Program-made: the position numbers and the translations under genes
Notes under the pieces: generated by a model
What the model saw: the letters and a program-made list of their open reading frames with translations, nothing else
Told to the model about the DNA's origin: nothing
Databases searched by the model: none
In this document: in pieces, positions 1 to 9,182 of the stretch
Layout of the letters: each line of letters starts with the position of its first letter
Position numbering within the stretch: position 1 is the stretch's first letter
Origin: Sulfurivermis sp040755915
GTDB lineage: Bacteria; Pseudomonadota; Gammaproteobacteria; Thiohalomonadales; Thiohalomonadaceae
Direction: 5' to 3'
Length of the DNA stretch: 64,000 nt
Assembly (NCBI GenBank): GCA_040755915.1
Contig: JBFLWM010000007.1
Span: forward strand, 6,475-70,474

Positions 1-1
1 G

Positions 2-475
2 CGTCTGCACCTGCCGCGCGGCTGGATGATGCCGGTATCGCGCCGCGACGTGCTGGAGGCGCTGCGCATGCAGGACAAGATCGCCAACAAGACCAAGGAC
101 ATCGCCGGCCTGATCATCGGCCGCCGCATGGTGTTCCCGCCGGAGATCGCCGCCAAGCTGCTGGAATTTGCCCGCCGCTGCATCGATGCCACCGCCCAGG
201 CGCAGCTGGCCATCAACGAGCTGGACGAACTGGTGGAGACCGGCTTCCGCGGCCACGAGGTGGAGCTGGTGGAAAAGATGATCACCGAACTGGATGCCAT
301 CGAGGCCGACACCGATGCCCTGCAGGTAGAGGTGCGCGACCTGCTGTTCGCCAAGGAGAAGGAGCTGTATGCCGTCGACGTGATGTTCATGTACAACGTC
401 ATCGACTGGATTGGTGACCTCGGCGACCTGGCCCAGCGCGTGGGCAGCCGCCTGCTGATGATGCTGGCACGCTAA
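2..475 (+). CDS. DUF47/PhoU-like phosphate transport accessory protein (5'-truncated)
   Basis: The reading frame is open to the left window edge, so the N-terminus is missing. The visible part is about 158 residues of an all-helical protein with the DUF47 (PhoU-related, TIGR00153) hallmark VSRRDVLEAL..QDKIANKTKDIAG. Family members are about 220 residues, so roughly 60 are outside the window. It ends 13 bp before a Pit phosphate permease with a good ribosome binding site between them, the usual DUF47-pit arrangement. By family it is thought to modulate the permease. Its exact biochemical role is not established. Confidence 0.85.
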   Translation, partial: RLHLPRGWMMPVSRRDVLEALRMQDKIANKTKDIAGLIIGRRMVFPPEIAAKLLEFARRCIDATAQAQLAINELDELVETGFRGHEVELVEKMITELDAIEADTDALQVEVRDLLFAKEKELYAVDVMFMYNVIDWIGDLGDLAQRVGSRLLMMLAR

Positions 476-488
476 GGAGGGCACCACG

Positions 489-1742
489 ATGGAATACGCA
501 ACAATCTACATCGTGCTGGCGGTCGCCTTCGGCCTGTTCATGGCCTGGGGCGTGGGTGCCAACGACGTCGCCAACGCCATGGGCACCTCGGTGGGTTCCG
601 GTGCCCTCACCGCGCGCCAGGCCATCATCATCGCCGCGATCTTCGAGTTCACCGGCGCCTACCTCGCCGGCGGCGCGGTCACCGAGACCATCCGCAGCGG
701 CATGATCGACGCCAACCTGCTGGCCGGCCAGCCGGAGCTGCTGGTCTACGGCATGCTGGCCTCGCTGCTCGCCGCCGCCATCTGGCTGATGGTCGCCTCC
801 CACTTCGGCTGGCCGGTATCCACCACCCACTCCATCGTCGGTGCCATCGTCGGATTCGCCGCCGTGGGCCTCGGCATGGAGGCGGTGAAATGGGGCAAGA
901 TCGGTTCCATCGTGATGAGCTGGGTGATCTCCCCGGCCATGGCCGGCATCATTTCCTACTGGCTGTTCCAGAGCGTGCAGAAGTTCATTCTCGACACCGA
1001 TAACCCGCTCAAGAACGCCAAGCGCTACGTGCCGATCTACATGTTCCTGGTCGGCTTCATCGTCGCCCTGGTGACCCTCACCAAGGGCCTCAAGCATGTC
1101 GGCCTGCACCTCAGCACCGGTCAGGGATACTTCTACGCCGTGGTCATCGGCGTGGCCACCATGCTGTTCGGCATCTACGCCATTTCGCGCATGCGCTTCG
1201 ATCCCAAGGCCGACCGTGAATTCCACTTTGCCAACGTGGAGAAGGTGTTCGGCATCCTGATGATCGTCACCGCCTGCGCCATGGCCTTCGCCCACGGTTC
1301 CAACGATGTGGCCAACGCGGTCGGCCCGCTGGCCGCCGTCATCAGCGTGGTGCAGAGCGGCGGCGAGGTGGCAAGCAAGGCCGCCATGCCGGCCTGGGTG
1401 CTGCTGCTGGGCGGCATCGGCATCGTCTTCGGCCTGGCCACCTTCGGTTACAAGGTGATGGCCACCGTCGGCACCGGCATCACCGAACTGACCCCGAGCC
1501 GCGGTTTTGCCGCCACCCTGGCCGCTGCCGGCACAGTGGTACTCGCCTCCGGCACCGGGCTGCCCATCTCCACCACCCACACCCTGGTGGGCGGCGTGCT
1601 GGGCGTCGGCCTGGCCCGCGGCATCGCGGCGCTGAACATGGAGGTGGTGCGCACCATCTTCCTGTCCTGGATCGTGACCCTCCCGGCCGGCGCCATCCTG
1701 GCCATCGTGTTCTTCTTCATGCTGAAGGGAATCTTCGCCTGA
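489..1742 (+). CDS. Pit-family inorganic phosphate transporter
   Basis: A 417-residue polytopic inner-membrane permease. It carries the two inverted-repeat signatures of the PiT family: GANDVANAMGTSVGS near residue 22 and AHGSNDVANAVGPLAA near residue 262, each followed by a PVSTTH/PISTTH motif. PiT proteins move metal-phosphate complexes with protons or sodium at low affinity. The start has an AGGAGG-type site eight bases upstream (TAAGGAGGGCACC). The stop overlaps the aroE start (TGATG), so the DUF47 gene, pit and aroE are probably cotranscribed. Substrate (phosphate, possibly sulfate) is inferred from the family and the DUF47 neighbour. Confidence 0.93.
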   Translation: MEYATIYIVLAVAFGLFMAWGVGANDVANAMGTSVGSGALTARQAIIIAAIFEFTGAYLAGGAVTETIRSGMIDANLLAGQPELLVYGMLASLLAAAIWLMVASHFGWPVSTTHSIVGAIVGFAAVGLGMEAVKWGKIGSIVMSWVISPAMAGIISYWLFQSVQKFILDTDNPLKNAKRYVPIYMFLVGFIVALVTLTKGLKHVGLHLSTGQGYFYAVVIGVATMLFGIYAISRMRFDPKADREFHFANVEKVFGILMIVTACAMAFAHGSNDVANAVGPLAAVISVVQSGGEVASKAAMPAWVLLLGGIGIVFGLATFGYKVMATVGTGITELTPSRGFAATLAAAGTVVLASGTGLPISTTHTLVGGVLGVGLARGIAALNMEVVRTIFLSWIVTLPAGAILAIVFFFMLKGIFA

Positions 1743-2551
1743 TGGATCGCTATGCGGTGATGGGCAACCCCATCGGCCACAGCAAATCGCCACTGATCCA
1801 TACGCGCTTTGCGGCGCAGACCGGCCAGGCCCTCAGCTATGAAGCCATCCTGGTGGAGCTGGGCGACTTTCCGGCCGCCGTGGCACGCTTCCGTGCCGCC
1901 GGCGGCCAGGGGCTGAACGTCACCGTCCCCTTCAAGCAGGAGGCCTGGGCGCTGGCCCGGCAGCGCAGCCGGCGCGCCGAACGCGCCGGGGCGGTGAACA
2001 CCCTGCGTTGGGAGGCCGATGGCAGTCTGTTCGGCGACAACACCGACGGCGTCGGCCTGGTTCGGGACCTCAAGGACAACCACGGTGTGCCGCTTGCCGG
2101 CCGCCGCCTGCTGCTGCTTGGTGCCGGCGGCGCGGTGCGCGGCGTGCTGGAGCCGCTGCTGGAGGAGAGACCGGCGGCACTGGTGATCGCCAACCGCACC
2201 GTGGCCAAGGCAGAGGAACTGGCCGCCGCCTTCGCCGATCTGGGCACGGTTCGGGCCAGCAGCTTCGCCGCCCTGGCAGGACAGCAATTCGACGTGGTGA
2301 TCAACGGCACCGCCGCCAGCCTGCAGGGCGAGGTCCCGCCGCTGCCGGACGGCATTCTCGCCCCGGGGGCGGTGTGCTACGACATGATGTACGGCAAGGA
2401 GCCGACGGCGTTCCTGCGCTGGGCCATGGCGGCCGGCGCCGCTCAATCGGCAGACGGGCTGGGGATGCTGGTGGAACAGGCGGCGGAGGCCTTCTACCTC
2501 TGGCGCGGCGTCAGGCCGGCCACCGCCGAGGTCATCGCCGCGCTGCGCTAG
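1742..2551 (+). CDS. aroE: Shikimate dehydrogenase (NADP+)
   Basis: A 269-residue enzyme reducing 3-dehydroshikimate to shikimate in the aromatic amino-acid pathway, in the cytoplasm. It has the N-terminal substrate motif NPIGHSKSPLIHT, the catalytic Lys in NVTVPFKQEA, the Asn/Asp pair in GDNTDGVGL, the dinucleotide-binding loop LLGAGGAVRGV and the C-terminal GLGMLVEQAAEAF. Length is normal for AroE. The ATG overlaps the pit stop, indicating translational coupling to a functionally unrelated gene. It converges with the RRM gene, whose stop codon overlaps its 3' end by 4 bp. Confidence 0.95.
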   Translation: MDRYAVMGNPIGHSKSPLIHTRFAAQTGQALSYEAILVELGDFPAAVARFRAAGGQGLNVTVPFKQEAWALARQRSRRAERAGAVNTLRWEADGSLFGDNTDGVGLVRDLKDNHGVPLAGRRLLLLGAGGAVRGVLEPLLEERPAALVIANRTVAKAEELAAAFADLGTVRASSFAALAGQQFDVVINGTAASLQGEVPPLPDGILAPGAVCYDMMYGKEPTAFLRWAMAAGAAQSADGLGMLVEQAAEAFYLWRGVRPATAEVIAALR

Positions 2552-2868
2552 CCGCCTGTCGGACGAGGGCGGCGGCGTTCACCGCTGCGTCGATCCGCAC
2601 CATTCCAGCTGCGCATGCGATGGTGACGGCCACGCCGCTCATTGGCCGCATCGCGCGGCAGGAACTCCCGCACCTCGATGCGACGGCCACGCAGCGTATG
2701 ACCGTGCAGTTGCTGCACGGCACGCAGGGCCAGCCGCTCCGGAATCACCGTTGCCACCGCATAACCATCTGCCTCCACCCGCCAGCGCATGGGGCGGCAA
2801 CATAGAAACAGCACGTCCAGCTCGGTGGGACTGATACCCTCGGGCAGATTGCCTACGAACAACTCCAT
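2548..2868 (-). CDS. RRM-domain RNA-binding protein (small, first of a tandem pair)
   Basis: A 106-residue protein starting with the RNP-2-like strand MELFVGNLPEG and containing the RNP-1-like stretch DGYAVATVIPE, i.e. one RRM fold over about residues 1-75. A short Arg-rich tail (ANERRGRHHR, GERRRPRP) follows. Bacterial RRM proteins of this size resemble cyanobacterial Rbp proteins and bind RNA, but no target can be read here. It lies 19 bp downstream of a second, related RRM gene on the same strand and shares its (S/A)NERR junction. Divergent from the usual RNP-1 consensus, so RNA binding is inferred. Confidence 0.8.
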   Translation of the reverse strand: MELFVGNLPEGISPTELDVLFLCCRPMRWRVEADGYAVATVIPERLALRAVQQLHGHTLRGRRIEVREFLPRDAANERRGRHHRMRSWNGADRRSGERRRPRPTGG

Positions 2869-2887
2869 GATCGCGGTACCGTGATGT

Positions 2888-3328
2888 TCAGGTGGTTTTG
2901 GTGGCCAGGTCGCGGAATCCCTGGATGACTATGCGCTCCTTTTCCTCCGTCGGCGCGACCCCTTCGGCAAACGGGTCCGGCTCGGCCGTCCTGGCCCGGC
3001 CCTGGCGCCGTTCCATGCCGCGCCGCTCCACACCCTGCCAAGGCCGGTTGCGCCAGCCCAGGGCACGGCGCTCGTTGCTGTAGCTGCGATAGAGGTATTC
3101 CCGCACACTCAGGACAAGGCCGAAGAGCTGGGAACCATTCAGCTTCTTGATGGCCTTCTGGGCCAGGCGATCGGAAGAGAAGGTGCAGACGGCATAACAG
3201 CCCGTCTCTCCATCCTTGCTGCTGTTCTGCTCCAGCTTGATCTGGACCTGGCGGTCGAACGGCGCGAGCAACCGCTCGACGTCGGCAACCTTCACGGTCC
3301 CGGGCAAATTACCCACGAATACCTCCAT
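2888..3328 (-). CDS. RRM-domain RNA-binding protein (second of a tandem pair)
   Basis: A 146-residue protein with one N-terminal RRM: MEVFVGNLPG as the RNP-2 strand and GCYAVCTFSS as the RNP-1 strand, followed by QKAIKKLNGSQ. The tail is basic (SNERRALGWRNR, GVERRGMERRQGRAR) and then acidic (PDPFAEG). The start was placed at this ATG because AAGGAGGATT lies directly upstream. The frame is open further upstream but that stretch has no RRM similarity and overlaps the next gene. It is a paralogue of the 106-residue RRM gene downstream, probably by tandem duplication, and probably cotranscribed with it. Confidence 0.85.
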   Translation of the reverse strand: MEVFVGNLPGTVKVADVERLLAPFDRQVQIKLEQNSSKDGETGCYAVCTFSSDRLAQKAIKKLNGSQLFGLVLSVREYLYRSYSNERRALGWRNRPWQGVERRGMERRQGRARTAEPDPFAEGVAPTEEKERIVIQGFRDLATKTT

Positions 3329-3357
3329 GTAATCCTCCTTGCACGACTTGGCCCCGG

Positions 3358-3885
3358 CTAGGCCCGGTAGGCCCCCTTGAGGCGGACATAATGCGCTGCG
3401 GAATAGGCGAAGCGCTCCCGTTCGGCATCCGTCAGCGGGCGTACCCGCCGCGCCGGAGTCCCCATCCAAAGATAGCCGCCCTGCAGGATTTTGCCCGGCG
3501 GCACCAGGCTGCCGGCACCCAGCAGGACATAAGGCTCCAGCACGGCCCCGTCGAGGATGATGGAGCCTATGCCAATCAGACAGTTATCCGCAACGGTACA
3601 CCCATGCAGGGTGACGTTGTGACCGACCGTGACATCGTCGCCGATAATCAGAGGATGCCCCTGCGGCACCTCGCCGTGGCCGTGGGTCACATGCAAAACC
3701 GTGCCGTCCTGGATATTGCTGCGCGCGCCGATACGGATGTAATTGACATCACCGCGCGCCACCGCCATCGGCCACAGCGAACTGTCCTCCCCGATGGTCA
3801 CGTCACCTATCACCACCGCCTGCGGATCGACATAGGCCGAGGCATGGATCGTCGGCATAACCTTGCCATATGGTCGGATATTCAT
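3358..3885 (-). CDS. Gamma-class carbonic anhydrase family protein (left-handed beta-helix)
   Basis: A 175-residue hexapeptide-repeat protein. It has the family features ASAYVDPQAVVIGDV, SSLWPMAVARGDV, IGARSNIQDGTVLHVTHGHGE and the zinc-type His residues in VTVGHNVTLHGC, ending with the C-terminal helix of YrdA/CaiE-like trimers. The start is the ATG preceding NIRPYGK, with AGGGGG nine bases upstream. An alternative ATG lies two codons earlier. Family members are trimeric and some are carbonic anhydrases, but many YrdA-type proteins have no demonstrated activity, so the reaction is uncertain. It is the first gene of the minus-strand group with the two RRM genes. Confidence 0.85.
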   Translation of the reverse strand: MNIRPYGKVMPTIHASAYVDPQAVVIGDVTIGEDSSLWPMAVARGDVNYIRIGARSNIQDGTVLHVTHGHGEVPQGHPLIIGDDVTVGHNVTLHGCTVADNCLIGIGSIILDGAVLEPYVLLGAGSLVPPGKILQGGYLWMGTPARRVRPLTDAERERFAYSAAHYVRLKGAYRA

Positions 3886-4014
3886 TAGCATCGGCCCCCT
3901 TCGGGCCATTGTGCCGGAACACCGGCCCGGTATGATAGGGGACGAGCCCGCCAGGAATGGGGTAGCAATCTCACCACGACAGGGATGCAAAAGAATAGTT
4001 AAGAGCATCCTTGC

Positions 4015-5181
4015 ATGCGTTTATTGTGTCTGTTGTGCCTCCTGTCGTTCGTCTCCGCCGCCCACGGCAAGACGCCGGTCTATATCGGCTTCGACGCGGA
4101 GGCGGGCCATCTCACCAGCACCTCCGACAAGGCCATCCGCCTCGGGCTGGAACAGGCCATTGCCGAGATCAATGCGGCTGGCGGCGTCCTCGACGGACGC
4201 CCGCTGCAACTCATCGTCAAAGACAACCGCTCGGTACCGGCGCGCGGCATAGAAAATCTCAAGGCCTTCGCCGCCCAGCCGGATCTGGTGGCCGTGTTCT
4301 GCGGCAAATTCAGTCCGGTGGTGCTGGAGCAGATCGAGACCGTCCACCAGCTGGGCATCCCCCTGCTCAACCCCTGGGCCGCCGCCGATGCCATCGTCGA
4401 CAACGGCCATGCCCCCAACTACGTATTCCGCCTGTCGCTGCGCGACAGCTGGGCCATGCCTGTCATGCTCGACCACCTGCGCGCCCGCGGCCTGCGCCGC
4501 ATCGGCGTGCTCCTCCCCAATACCAGCTGGGGCCGCAGCAACCGGCAGGCCCTGGAGACCCATCTGGGCAGCGGGCTGAACGTCACCCTCATGCGCTGGT
4601 ACAACTGGGGCGATCGGTCGCTCCTGGAACACTACCAGGCCATCCTCGACTCCGGCGCCGAAGGGCTGCTGCTGGTGGCCAACGAAATGGAAGGCGCCAT
4701 CCTGGTCCGTGAAATGGCCACGCTGCCACCGGAGCAACGGCTGCCCGTCGCCAGCCACTGGGGCGTCAGCGGCGGCGACTTTCCCGCCATGACCGGCCCG
4801 GCCCTGCATCAGATCGACTTCGCCGTGGTGCAAACCTACAGCTTCCTGGCCCCGCCGCGCCCGAGCGAAGCCGCACGCCTCCTGCACGCATTGCGGGAAA
4901 ACCACGGCATCGACCAGATCAGCCGGATACCCTCCCCCGTCGGCGTGGCGCACGCCTATGACCTCGCCCATATCCTGGCGCGCGCCATCGACCTCGCCGG
5001 CAGCACCGATCGCGCCAGGGTGCGCGACGCGCTGGAGCAGGTACGCAACTACCCCGGCCTGATCAAGCAGTGGCGGCAACCCTTCAGCAGGGACAACCAT
5101 GAGGCGCTGACACCGGGCGACGTATTCATGGCCCGCTACCGCGCCGATGGCGCCCTGGTGCCGGTGGAGCAACAGCCATGA
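4015..5181 (+). CDS. Periplasmic branched-chain amino acid-type substrate-binding protein
   Basis: A 388-residue type I periplasmic binding protein (Peripla_BP_6 fold) with a Sec signal peptide at residues 1-18 (MRLLCLLCLLSFVSAAHG). It has the typical IEEINAAGG-like segment (AIAEINAAGGVLDGRPLQL) and two Rossmann-like lobes. No LivHMGF permease genes are nearby. Instead its stop codon overlaps (ATGA) the start of a membrane GGDEF-EAL protein. This suggests that it presents a ligand to that sensor rather than to an ABC transporter. The ligand is unknown. The start is the first ATG after the divergent carbonic anhydrase-like gene, with AGAGCATCC upstream (weak site). Confidence 0.88.
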   Translation: MRLLCLLCLLSFVSAAHGKTPVYIGFDAEAGHLTSTSDKAIRLGLEQAIAEINAAGGVLDGRPLQLIVKDNRSVPARGIENLKAFAAQPDLVAVFCGKFSPVVLEQIETVHQLGIPLLNPWAAADAIVDNGHAPNYVFRLSLRDSWAMPVMLDHLRARGLRRIGVLLPNTSWGRSNRQALETHLGSGLNVTLMRWYNWGDRSLLEHYQAILDSGAEGLLLVANEMEGAILVREMATLPPEQRLPVASHWGVSGGDFPAMTGPALHQIDFAVVQTYSFLAPPRPSEAARLLHALRENHGIDQISRIPSPVGVAHAYDLAHILARAIDLAGSTDRARVRDALEQVRNYPGLIKQWRQPFSRDNHEALTPGDVFMARYRADGALVPVEQQP

Positions 5182-8100
5182 ACCCGCCGTTGCTGGAACG
5201 TTTCCGCAACTGGCTGGGCGCCAGTATCGCCAACCGCATCCTGGCGGCGGCGCTGACCGTGGCAACCGTGGCCCTGACCATCACGGGACTTATCTCCTAC
5301 GGCTTCAGCCGCCACCTGTTGCAACAACAGATCGAACAGGAACACGCCTCCACCGCCAAATTGCTGGTACAGCGCGGCGAGTTGCGCCTGAACCGCATCG
5401 GCGAGGAAATGCAGGCCCTGGCCGCCAACTCCCTGGTGGTCAACGCCTTGCTCGACTCCGCGGGTCGTGACAGCTACCTGCTCCCCTTCCTGCGCGAATT
5501 CCGCAGCGCAACCCTGGCGCCGGAAACCCTCTGCCTGTACGACTTCCGCGGCATGCCCCTGGCCTGCAACCGTCCCGGCCTCGACACCCCGCTACCGCCA
5601 TCCACCTGGCAACGGGAAGTCATGGAGAACAGCCGTCATTACACCGAACTGCTGCCGCAGGGGCATGGGCTGCTCATCGCCCTGCCGGTGGTCTACCCTG
5701 GCACCGGCCAGCCCGAAGGCCTGCTGGTGGCCCGTTTTGGCCTGGAACAATTGTTCAACCATGTCTTTCTGCTGGCCGGAGAACGCACCGTCCGCATCAC
5801 AGCGGCCGGCCAACCCGTGTACTCCTGTCCCAAGTGCACGAATGACACCACGGCACTGCTGCAAACCAGCAGGCCCCTGATGCTGGCCCCCCCTTTCGAC
5901 GACCTGCAACTGGTCCTGTGGGTGGGCGAAACCCGCGCCGCCGCCCTCGCCCCGCTGCACCAATTGACCCTTACCTACCTGGCCCTGGCCGCACTGATCC
6001 TGCTGTTAGTGTTTTTTGCCGCCCGCGCCATCGCGCGGCGCATCACACAGCCATTGACCGCACTCAGCCGCAACGCCGAACAGGTGGCGCAGGATATCTT
6101 CCACGAGCTGACCACCGAAGCATCCGGCAGCGATGAGCTGGGGCAGTTGTCCACCGCCTTCCGCCACATGCTGCACAGCCTGCGTACGGCACACAGCGAG
6201 CTGGAACAGCGCGTAACCGAGCGTACCGCCGCCCTCCGCGCCCAGCGCAATGACTACCAGATGATTTTCGATGCGGTGCCGGCTTTCATCTGGTACTTCG
6301 ACGCGGAAGGCCGCGTCCTGCGCACCAACCGCCGCGCGGCGGATTTCCTGGGCCTGCGCGTCAGCCAGACGCTCGGCAGGTCGCTGTTCGAGCTGTTCCC
6401 GCCGGCGTTTGCCGCGCGCTGCCAGACCAGCAACCTGGAAGTCATCCACAACGGACGTGAGCAGGTCAACCTGATCGAGCCCCTGCAACGCCGCAATGGC
6501 GAGCTGGTGTGGCTGCGCATCGACAAGGCACCGTTCCACGACGAACACGGCACCATCCGCGGCGTCGTGGTGTTCTCCAGTGACGTCAGCGGCGAAATCA
6601 AGGCGCAGGAACATACCCGCCTCGCCGCCAAGGTTTTCGACAACACCCTGGAGGGCATCGTTATCGTCGACGCCGACCGCCGCATCGCCGCGGTCAACCG
6701 CGCCTTCTGCCGCATCACCGGCTATGCCCAGGAGGAGGTGCTGGGCCGCCCCGCCCGCCTGCTCGCCTCCGGTGCCCAGGGCAGTGCCTTTTACCGCAAT
6801 TTCTGGCACACCATTCGCCGGCAGGGCGAATGGCGGGGCGAGTTGTGGAACCGGCGTAAAGGCGGCCAGATCTTCGCGGAACACCTGTCAGTCAGCACCG
6901 TCCGCGATGACCTGGGAAAAATCACGCATTATGTCGGCGTTTTCTCCGACATCACCACCTTGAAACGCACCGAACAGCGGCTGGAACAGATGGCCTATTA
7001 CGACTCTCTGACCAATCTGCCCAACCGCACTCTGTTCACCGAGCGGCTGCAACAGGCGCTAATCAAACGCAAGCGCGAACCCAGTCCGCTGGGTGTGATG
7101 TTCATCGACTTGGACCGCTTCAAGACCATCAACGACACCTTGGGCCACGAAGCGGGGGATCAGCTACTCCAGTACGTGGCGAAACAACTGCAGGACTGCC
7201 TGCGCGAGCAGGATACCGTGGCGCGCCTCGGTGGCGACGAATTCATCGTGCTACTGGAGAAGCCTGGTGATGAACGACATGTGGTACACATCGCCGAGCG
7301 CATGCTCAAGGCGCTGGCCATACCATTCCAATTTGGAGGCCAGGAGGTGTTCAGCGGTGCCAGTATTGGTATCGCCATGTTCCCCGACGACGGCATTGAT
7401 TTCGAAACGCTGCTCAAGAACGCCGATACGGCCATGTACCGGGCCAAAAACACCGGCCGCAACAACTACGTGTTCTATCAGGCGGAGATGAATGCCGCCT
7501 CGCACGAGCGCCTGCGCCTGGAGGGTGAGCTGCGCCGGGCCCTGCGTGAAAATGAATTCACTCTGTTGTTTCAGCCGCAGATCGATCTCGCCAGTGGCCA
7601 CATCAGCGGTGCCGAGGTGCTGGTCCGCTGGAACCACCCCGAACGCGGCCTGCTGGCGCCGGCGGAATTCCTGGCAGTAGCCGAGGAAAGTGGAACAATC
7701 ATCGACATCGATCGCTGGGTTCTGCGCGCTGCCTGCGATCGCTACCTCGGCTGGCGGCAGGAGGGGCTGGACGGAGTCCATTTGGCGGTCAATTTGTCCA
7801 GCCGCCACATTCTGCAACGCAATCTCTCCACTGAACTGCGCGATGTGCTGGGTGAACACAGTCTGCCTGGCGACTGGCTGGAGCTGGAATTTACCGAGAC
7901 CAGCTTAATCCAGGACAGTGAAGATGTGCACCGCACCCTTCGGGCTATCCGGGCTCTGGGCGTACGCATTGCCATTGATGACTTCGGTACCGGCTACTCC
8001 AGCCTGCTATATCTCAAGCGCTTCCCGATAGATGTACTGAAGATCGACCAGTCCTTTGTACACGGTCTACCCGACAATACCGAAGACACCTCCATCATTG

Positions 8101-8279
8101 AGGCCATTCTAGCCATGGCCAGCCGACTCAAACTGCAGGTCGTGGCTGAAGGCGTGGAGCGGGCCGGCCAAGCCGGTTACCTGCATGCCAACGGCTGTCC
8201 CCAGGCCCAAGGGTATTACTATGGCCACCCGATGGCAGCCGAGGACTTCGCCAATCTTTACCGTGGTCAGCTACACTGA
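5178..8279 (+). CDS. Membrane sensor with HAMP-PAS-PAS-GGDEF-EAL domains (c-di-GMP turnover)
   Basis: A 1033-residue protein. TM1 is about residues 14-38, a periplasmic sensor region about 40-250, TM2 about 258-282, then HAMP, PAS about 355-470, PAS with PAC about 475-595, GGDEF and EAL. The cyclase motif is canonical (GGDEF at 685-689) with an RxxD inhibitory site (REQD) five residues before it. The EAL catalytic Glu is E813 in EVLVRW, and the DDFGTGYSS loop and EGVE are intact, so both activities look possible. The gene is translationally coupled (ATGA) to the upstream periplasmic binding protein, its probable ligand-sensing partner. Net direction of c-di-GMP turnover cannot be read from sequence. 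Confidence 0.93.
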   Translation: MNPPLLERFRNWLGASIANRILAAALTVATVALTITGLISYGFSRHLLQQQIEQEHASTAKLLVQRGELRLNRIGEEMQALAANSLVVNALLDSAGRDSYLLPFLREFRSATLAPETLCLYDFRGMPLACNRPGLDTPLPPSTWQREVMENSRHYTELLPQGHGLLIALPVVYPGTGQPEGLLVARFGLEQLFNHVFLLAGERTVRITAAGQPVYSCPKCTNDTTALLQTSRPLMLAPPFDDLQLVLWVGETRAAALAPLHQLTLTYLALAALILLLVFFAARAIARRITQPLTALSRNAEQVAQDIFHELTTEASGSDELGQLSTAFRHMLHSLRTAHSELEQRVTERTAALRAQRNDYQMIFDAVPAFIWYFDAEGRVLRTNRRAADFLGLRVSQTLGRSLFELFPPAFAARCQTSNLEVIHNGREQVNLIEPLQRRNGELVWLRIDKAPFHDEHGTIRGVVVFSSDVSGEIKAQEHTRLAAKVFDNTLEGIVIVDADRRIAAVNRAFCRITGYAQEEVLGRPARLLASGAQGSAFYRNFWHTIRRQGEWRGELWNRRKGGQIFAEHLSVSTVRDDLGKITHYVGVFSDITTLKRTEQRLEQMAYYDSLTNLPNRTLFTERLQQALIKRKREPSPLGVMFIDLDRFKTINDTLGHEAGDQLLQYVAKQLQDCLREQDTVARLGGDEFIVLLEKPGDERHVVHIAERMLKALAIPFQFGGQEVFSGASIGIAMFPDDGIDFETLLKNADTAMYRAKNTGRNNYVFYQAEMNAASHERLRLEGELRRALRENEFTLLFQPQIDLASGHISGAEVLVRWNHPERGLLAPAEFLAVAEESGTIIDIDRWVLRAACDRYLGWRQEGLDGVHLAVNLSSRHILQRNLSTELRDVLGEHSLPGDWLELEFTETSLIQDSEDVHRTLRAIRALGVRIAIDDFGTGYSSLLYLKRFPIDVLKIDQSFVHGLPDNTEDTSIIEAILAMASRLKLQVVAEGVERAGQAGYLHANGCPQAQGYYYGHPMAAEDFANLYRGQLH

Positions 8280-8316
8280 CAGTTCTTGGCGCAGGCGTGA
8301 CGTGAACGAGGGCAGC

Positions 8317-9177
8317 ATGACAGGCAAAGACATTCGCCAGCTGGTACAGCGACAAAAGGAATTGCCGACGCTGTCCGATAACGCACAACGCATCCTCACG
8401 GCGTTCGATGCCGACGATCTGGACGTGGAGCGCATCGTCACGGTCTTGGAGAAGTGCCCCACCATCTCAGCCCGATTGCTGGGCCTGGCAAACTCGGCGT
8501 TCTTCGGCCACAGCGGACGTATCCATTCGTTACGCGATGCCGTGTTCGTGCTGGGACTGGTCACCGTCAAGAGCATGGCCATGGGCATGGCCATCGCCGG
8601 TTCCCTCGACACCCGTCGTTGTCCTGCCTTTGACGTGGAACGTTACTGGATGACGGCCATGACCACAGCCTTGCTCAGTCAACAACTCTATACAGCTATG
8701 CCGACCGAGTTACGTCCCGCCGGTGACAGCGTCTACATGGCCGGCCTGCTGCACAGCATTGGCCTGCTCGTGTTGGTACACCTCTATCCTGAAGAGATGA
8801 ATCAAGCGTTACACAACTACCGCGCCGCACCTGAATCACGTCTAGCTGATCATATTCAGGCAGTGCTGGGTACCGACCATTACCAAGCCGGCATCTGGCT
8901 GGGCAGCCGCTGGCACTTTCCCGACAATCTGCTGCTGGTAATGCAACATCATTATGACCGCAGTTATCGGGGCGATCATTGGCCACTGGTACTGCTTAGC
9001 GGTGCCTGCGCCCGCTGCGCGAACCAGATGGTTGGCGGTGGCCCCCATACCGCCAACGAGGATACGACGTTTACCCTCTTCGGCATTGATCCGGCCCGGT
9101 TGGAGAGTGTATGGCAAAACACCTGCCGTCAACTGGAAACCATTCGTGAGATGTGCCTAGTCCTGGCGAGGGCGTAA
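8317..9177 (+). CDS. HDOD-domain signalling protein
   Basis: A 286-residue HDOD protein: the N-terminal LPTLSDNAQRIL, CPTISARLLGLANSAFFG and the central GLLHSIGLLVLVH stretch in place of the HD metal pair match this non-hydrolytic HD-related output domain. HDOD proteins are regulatory, often tied to c-di-GMP and motility. The start chosen is the ATG preceding TGKDIRQL, with GAGGG five bases upstream. A GTG five codons earlier is an alternative. It lies 37 bp after the GGDEF-EAL gene and 5 bp before a GAF-GGDEF gene, so the four genes from the binding protein onward look like one operon. Confidence 0.88.
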   Translation: MTGKDIRQLVQRQKELPTLSDNAQRILTAFDADDLDVERIVTVLEKCPTISARLLGLANSAFFGHSGRIHSLRDAVFVLGLVTVKSMAMGMAIAGSLDTRRCPAFDVERYWMTAMTTALLSQQLYTAMPTELRPAGDSVYMAGLLHSIGLLVLVHLYPEEMNQALHNYRAAPESRLADHIQAVLGTDHYQAGIWLGSRWHFPDNLLLVMQHHYDRSYRGDHWPLVLLSGACARCANQMVGGGPHTANEDTTFTLFGIDPARLESVWQNTCRQLETIREMCLVLARA

Positions 9178-9182
9178 GCACC

